This document shows positions 59,206-64,000 of a stretch of 64,000 nucleotides of DNA, one piece after another (position 1 is the stretch's first letter; every line of letters starts with the position of its first letter). The DNA is taken from the NCBI GenBank assembly GCA_963682055.1, contig OY821742.1, positions 10,509,752 through 10,573,751 on the forward strand, in the 5' to 3' direction. The notes under the pieces were generated by a model. It did not search any database, was not told where the DNA came from, and saw only the letters and a program-made list of their open reading frames with translations. Origin of the DNA: Primula veris (Eukaryota > Streptophyta > Magnoliopsida > Ericales > Primulaceae). The position numbers and the translations under genes are program-made.

Positions 59206-59629
59206 CATTTTTTTTAAAAGCGCGCTATATTACGCTATAGTTCGCGAAATAGCGTTATGATAAACCGCTATTTTGATGGAAAAACGCAAAAGCTATTTAC
59301 GCTATAGCGGGTGCAGTAAAAAAAAAAACTTTGTTTTTTGGTCAAAATTTTAATAAAATTATTGGAGGTTAAAGAGAATCAAATCCCAAAACTATTACAA
59401 ACAAAATAATGTTCTGACATCTCAACTACAATCATTTTGTGATTATTAGTTACAACTTTTTATATATATTTAGTTAATTTTTATTAGATGTTCTGAATTT
59501 AATCCTATATTTATATGTATTTAGCAAAAAAAATTACACCGCAAAACGCTATGTAGCAATGTTATTTGCGTTTTTAGCGTTTTTTCTCGAAAAAACGCTA
59601 CCGTAACGATAATGCTATTTAAAACATTG
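59206..59629. mobile_element. hAT-type MITE rich in GCTATAGCG motifs
   Basis: The 8-bp direct repeat ATATTTAT lies at 59198-59205 and 59630-59637. Ends CATTTTTTTTTAAAAGCG and (complement of the right end) CAATGTTTTAAATAGC are imperfect inverted repeats. Subterminal GCTATAG/GCTATTT motifs occur on both sides in opposite sense. No coding capacity. Confidence 0.7.
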
Positions 59630-59637
59630 ATATTTAT

Positions 59638-61443
59638 GGAGGAGAGAGAGAGGGATTTAAATCCTTTCATCAAGGTAAGTTTACTGCCTCACTTCCTTTT
59701 AGATGTTTGTAGGCAACATAAGAGCTAGGAGTTCATACATAGGCTTAGATTTTTATTAATAAATAAATTATGTACTAATTTGGGATTTATTGAGGTCAAT
59801 TGCTTGGTTGCTATAAGTGGTCAAAATCAGTAAAGTTTTAGTGTTGGAAATCTGATAAAAAAAATATTATGGTTATAAACACTAGTTGAATTTGGAGTTT
59901 GGCAGTCTTCAGAAAATTTCAAAAAACTATTGAAAATAGTTTAGTTTTAGCTATGAATTAGTTGTCCAGTAGCAAATTTGTCCATCAACAAAGAGGTTTT
60001 AAAATCATAGAGTATTAGACTTGTTTATATTCTCTACATGTCAGTTATGTGCAGCTATATTGATATAGAGTGAATGATGGTATGTCCAGGTCAAAAACGG
60101 TTTTGGTATACATGTGTTTCGGGTTTTTCAACCCGGATCAGATGAGTGAGTTTTATCTTACTATTATAAAGTATCCCGTACATTGTTTAACAGTTATTAC
60201 AGGCCTTGATCAATTATTATTTTTGAACTATTTATATGGTATAGTTTTGAGTTTCTATCAAAATGTTATAAAGAAACATTGAAATAAAGTTGGAAAGAAA
60301 GAGAAAGAAAGAAAGAAAGAAAGAAGGAAAAGAATGTTAAGAGTTATTTCAGCCTCTGAAGTTTAAAGTCATTTTTTTATATATATTTATGATTTGCTTA
60401 TGATTGTATTGGAACCGTGAGGAAAAGTGTAATGGAGAATCCTCTAATAAACAGAAGTGGAATGACGTTGGCAACTAAACGAATGAGTTTAGTTCTCAAC
60501 GGTTGATTTAGCGATTGTACATACCTTCGTCAACCGGAACGTTTTAAGAAATAGACTTAGCCGTCATGTTGTGGTGACCTTAATTACGTAGTGCACGTAT
60601 GGTTTATACACATGAGAAAAAGATTGATGGTAAAGAGATTGAGTAAGTCAATCGGGCTTGGTATTCTAAGATATACATATTATCATATTTGCTTCTATCA
60701 TAAAAGAAAGAAATAGATTTTCTTATTATTTTTACGACTGTTTAAAAGGAGATTATCTTAATGAAGGAAAAAGAAAAGAGTTATGTATCGTCTTATTCCA
60801 AGTTTATTTAAGTTATTGATAATTGCATTGGTATATTTATTTAAATAAAGCATTATTTTTAAATAAATTGAAAAAGAAATATCTTATTTTCAACCCATAT
60901 TATATATTGTGAGTCTTTTTCTCTCATTAAGCTCGTTAGCTCATCCCTTCATTTTTAAAATATTTTCAAGTTACAAGCAGTTAATTAGAGTTGATATCGA
61001 GTCATTTTGGAGATCAGACAGACCTTTAAGATTATGTGTTAATTCCGTTGTAATTACATTTTTATTTTATCTTGTAAGAGATAGAGTTTCTTGTAATGAA
61101 CTTAATTTTCGAGATTATATTTAAGGAAACTTTTGATAGAAAATTGAGTCAATTTAATAGGTAATTTAGTGAGATTTTTATAGTTATTCTGTTTAGACTT
61201 TGTTTAGCACGTCTCGACACACGGGTTATTCAGCCATGTGACATTCATCGGGTCTGGAATGTTACAGATATGGTTTAGTTTCCCAAACAGGTTTTTGGGA
61301 AATGCATTTTCTATCTTAAAAATAGTTTTCGGGTAACTATAAGTTAATTGGTCAGAAAAAAGCATGTCAAAGATATGCATATGTTTCATTTGGCAATTCA
61401 ATTTCGGTGGGGGTCGTATACGAACTTTTTAACACACGCTATC
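59638..61443. other. Intergenic sequence
   Basis: No supported gene. A (GAAA)n microsatellite is at 60296-60331. Short open frames (60070-60282, 60909-61124) show no recognisable domain. Confidence 0.5.
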
Positions 61444-61868
61444 TGATAGAACATAAAAATTAGACCCGAATATTTTATTCGGGTAATAATCAACCCACCT
61501 TATAAATGGGTATCCAACGCTTAAATGGGTCATCTCATACTTTTTATAGGAATTGAGGTGTTACTACCAAAAGCCCAAGCCCAATCAAATGGGGACCCAT
61601 GTCTGAAAAATCCCTGGGATGAAGACATTTGTCAATATCCTAGAAGGCGCAGTTGCCTATAAATAGCCAACTACCCCTCCTAGAAAAGGACCAGAAAATC
61701 TATCCAAAAAATATAGAGAGAAGTTAAGAAAAGAGAGAAACTAACCAAAGCATATCACTTCGAGAAATAAACCGAGAAAAGACAGCCGAGCATCGAATAA
61801 AAGGGGAGAAAGATCAAGACGAGAGATTAAATAGTCATATCGAGCACAATTGTAAAACCGAAATACTA

Positions 61869-61951
61869 ATCCGAGCAAATGTAATAGTCCGAACAAGGAC
61901 AATAATCCGAGCAAATGTAATAGTCCGAACAAGGACAATAATCCGAGCAAT
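61869..61951 (+). repeat. 36-bp tandem repeat, about 2.3 copies
   Basis: GTAATAGTCCGAACAAGGAC starts at 61881 and again at 61917. Confidence 0.85.
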
Positions 61952-62049
61952 AATAAAGATCAGGAAGTATCCTTTATTCACGGTTGATTTACCATTATAT
62001 CATTGTTGAAAATCCTAACGCGACCGACCAAAGTTATGGCTTTATCAAA

Positions 62050-62067
62050 TGGCGCCGTCTCCGGGAA
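62050..62067 (+). other. Primer binding site region of the second gypsy element
   Basis: TGGCGCCGTCTCCGGGAA follows the LTR end by two bases. It shares its first ten bases with the primer site of the element at 45788-45805. Confidence 0.72.
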
Positions 62068-62126
62068 TCATCTAGTTCCCAACTAGTTTAGAATTCGAAT
62101 ACCAATACTCTGCCAGACGAGCGACA

Positions 62127-64000
62127 ATGGTTACCAATGTAGAGGAAACCCATCCCGAGATAATAGAAACCAATAACCAAAACACGCAAATTAGCCAACA
62201 AGACCTCAACGATCTACTCGCCATCCGCGACAGATATGAAGCTATCCAATCCGGAAACCAACCAACAACCTCCTACGTCAACCAAGAACAACCGGTCGAA
62301 CCACCCCGACATTTCATCGAAGGGATTGTCGACGAACACCCTTCGTCCTCGGAGGACGAACAAGACGTGCCCGTATTAAGGCGTGCACGAAGACGCTTAA
62401 CCGGGTCCCAAGCAGGGCCGAGCTCAAGAGTCCCTTTGCCTACGGCCTCGGTCAACTCCGGTGCTCGTTTACAAACGGACGAGGCTCATCAGTTTGGCAT
62501 GCCCGAGGATCATGTACTCGGACAGTCGCCCCGACTACAGACTAATTCTCCGAGGATGATTACACCACCCACGGTGGAGGTACAACATGTTGTTCCATTA
62601 GCCGATGAAAGGAACTACGCCCAGCTACAAGCTCAGCTGGCAGCATGCATGACGGCCATGACAGCGGCCGGCATCGTATTGCCAGTTATCCAACCCGACA
62701 AAGACCCACGCCATGAAGTGGAAGATTCTGCCTACAGGGCCGCCCTGGAGGCAGCGGGTCGGCGACCCGATACAAGAGTCCCCCACCAAGGGGGCAATGT
62801 CCCAATAACTATCGTCCATCCGAACACTCATATGGAACGTGTCCACACAAACACGAATGACGGTAGATATCCCGAATACAGGATCGGGGAAGGATATGGC
62901 CCATCACCACATCAGGGAGGATACCCTCCCACCTACCAAGTCACGGATGACGCGTTCCAACAGGCTTGGAACGTATGCCAAGAAACCCCGTGTGCTGAAC
63001 ATATCACGCGGTACCGCAATCCTATGGGATTCGTCATCCCCGAATTCAGGCTCTATGATGGGAAGAGTTGCCCTATCGACCATCTGAGGCACTACAAGAC
63101 GAAGATGGAACTGTGGAGTGATGACCATGCACTGATGTGCAAATTTTTCAAAAACAGCTTAGGTCAAGAGGCTTCGTCATGGTATCATAACATACCACGG
63201 GGCTCCATTAGAAACTGGGCAGAATTGCTAAGAGCATACTACACCCGATACGCTGCTCATCGGAAAAAGAAGGTTAGTATCGAAACCCTTCTTAAAATGA
63301 CGATGATGCCAAATGAAAGGCTCAACGATTACTGCATACGTTTTATCGACGTAGCAAACCAGATTCCACGATATGCCAATAATATAGCCATCCAAAACTT
63401 TATCAATTCCATCCCTAATGGCTATTGGGCGAGAAGGAAGTTCATAGGCAAAAACTTCCCGACCACTGATTCCCTGCTAGCCTATTGTACCCACCTCACC
63501 GATAAAAACGACGAACTGCGTTTCCTCAACCGAACTCTACCGAGAAGAGAGTCGGTCCGCGAGGCACAGGTGGGTCGCAAAAGAGTTAGGAATAACCAGG
63601 AAGAAGCATTCCAACCGACCAGAAAGGGCAAAGAGCCCGAGGTTCATAGCAGGGTAGAGCGACCTCGAGCACTAGAGCCCAAACCGCTCCAGATCGCATA
63701 CCCAACACCGACCAATGAACATAAACCGCTCCAGCTCACCTACCCGATGCCACTCAAGCCATTTCAACAGGTTCGGCCCCAAGAGAGGGAACACCGAAAC
63801 ACTTTCGGACCGGTCGAGCTGCGATACACTTTCAACCTATCTGCTGAAGATATCCTCAAGGATATATGCAGGGAAAGTTGGTATTCCCGACCACAACCGA
63901 TCATCTCTCCCCCCAATCAGAGAGATTCCAAGCTCTTCTGCGCATATCACGAGGATCACGGCCATCTCACTGAGCATTGCCGTAACCTGCGATGGAGAAT
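62127..64000 (+). CDS. gag: Gypsy gag, open to the window edge
   Basis: From ATG 62127 the frame is open for 624 codons to the right edge with no stop. The N-terminal 280 residues are polar and probably disordered. The gag core follows: GFVIPEFRLYDGKSCPIDHL, CKFFKNSLGQEASSWYHNIP, NWAELLRAYYTRYAAHRKK, LLKMTMMPNERLNDYCIRF. Near the edge FCAYHEDHGHLTEHCRNL is the Cys/His motif usual for Tat gag. The protein would form the particle capsid. Its cleanness contrasts with the broken elements elsewhere in the window, so this copy may be young. Confidence 0.88.
   Translation, partial: MVTNVEETHPEIIETNNQNTQISQQDLNDLLAIRDRYEAIQSGNQPTTSYVNQEQPVEPPRHFIEGIVDEHPSSSEDEQDVPVLRRARRRLTGSQAGPSSRVPLPTASVNSGARLQTDEAHQFGMPEDHVLGQSPRLQTNSPRMITPPTVEVQHVVPLADERNYAQLQAQLAACMTAMTAAGIVLPVIQPDKDPRHEVEDSAYRAALEAAGRRPDTRVPHQGGNVPITIVHPNTHMERVHTNTNDGRYPEYRIGEGYGPSPHQGGYPPTYQVTDDAFQQAWNVCQETPCAEHITRYRNPMGFVIPEFRLYDGKSCPIDHLRHYKTKMELWSDDHALMCKFFKNSLGQEASSWYHNIPRGSIRNWAELLRAYYTRYAAHRKKKVSIETLLKMTMMPNERLNDYCIRFIDVANQIPRYANNIAIQNFINSIPNGYWARRKFIGKNFPTTDSLLAYCTHLTDKNDELRFLNRTLPRRESVREAQVGRKRVRNNQEEAFQPTRKGKEPEVHSRVERPRALEPKPLQIAYPTPTNEHKPLQLTYPMPLKPFQQVRPQEREHRNTFGPVELRYTFNLSAEDILKDICRESWYSRPQPIISPPNQRDSKLFCAYHEDHGHLTEHCRNLRWR

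Larger units (their letters stand above)
61444..64000 (+). mobile_element. 5' part of a second Tat-type gypsy element
   Basis: A probable 5' LTR (about 61444-62047, TGATAG..TTATCA) is followed by TGGCGCCGTC and a long gag frame. The element runs off the right edge; without the 3' LTR the left boundary is a guess from end symmetry. TATAAATAG at 61658-61666 fits an LTR promoter. A 36-bp tandem repeat (about 61869-61951) lies in the transcribed part. Confidence 0.75.

Overview
This is a plant nuclear genome window, probably eudicot. The evidence is 11-exon genes with short GT-AG introns, a Tat-type Ty3/gypsy element with an antisense spliced gene, Ty1/copia elements with initiator-Met tRNA primer sites, an L1-type LINE ORF1 and many MITEs. 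I cannot fix the family or species from sequence alone. Most of the 64 kb is transposable-element DNA of several ages around a small cluster of oligopeptidase B-like (prolyl oligopeptidase family, S9) genes.

Host genes: gene A (1603-6412, +) and gene B (26775-34969, -) lie tail to tail and share the same 11-exon structure. Both are predicted to carry an N-terminal signal peptide. B (756 aa) keeps Ser608, Asp693 and His728. A (734 aa) has an intact spliced frame, but all three triad positions are replaced (Tyr592, Tyr674, Lys709), so it looks like a pseudoenzyme or a gene in early decay. Two more relics exist on the minus strand: a lone last exon (C, 20537-20606) and a lone broken first exon (D, 47649-47947).

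Elements from left to right: an L1 LINE ORF1 relic (1-978, -); a solo LTR (6847-8070, -); a full copia element with 1217-bp LTRs and an env-like third ORF (8208-18308, +); small inverted-repeat elements (18.5-19.5 kb); a 3'-truncated copia relic (20935-24111, -, plus part of its LTR); two MITEs (24714-25102, 25704-25990); a foldback element with 21-bp tandem repeats and a tRNA-like module inside intron 1 of gene B (about 32434-34115); a complete Tat/Retand-like gypsy element (35362-46499, -) holding a tandem repeat and a three-exon antisense gene; a Mutator-type foldback MITE (48859-49696); a complete copia element with 202-bp LTRs and wrecked coding sequence (50283-56905); two hAT-type elements (57462-58441, 59206-59629); and the 5' part of another Tat-type gypsy element whose gag frame is open to the window edge (62127-64000). 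Target-site duplications were read directly for eight insertions.

The points most worth following up are the triad-less but intact oligopeptidase paralogue beside an apparently active one, the well preserved antisense gene in a gypsy element whose pol is broken, and the composite foldback element in the gene B intron.
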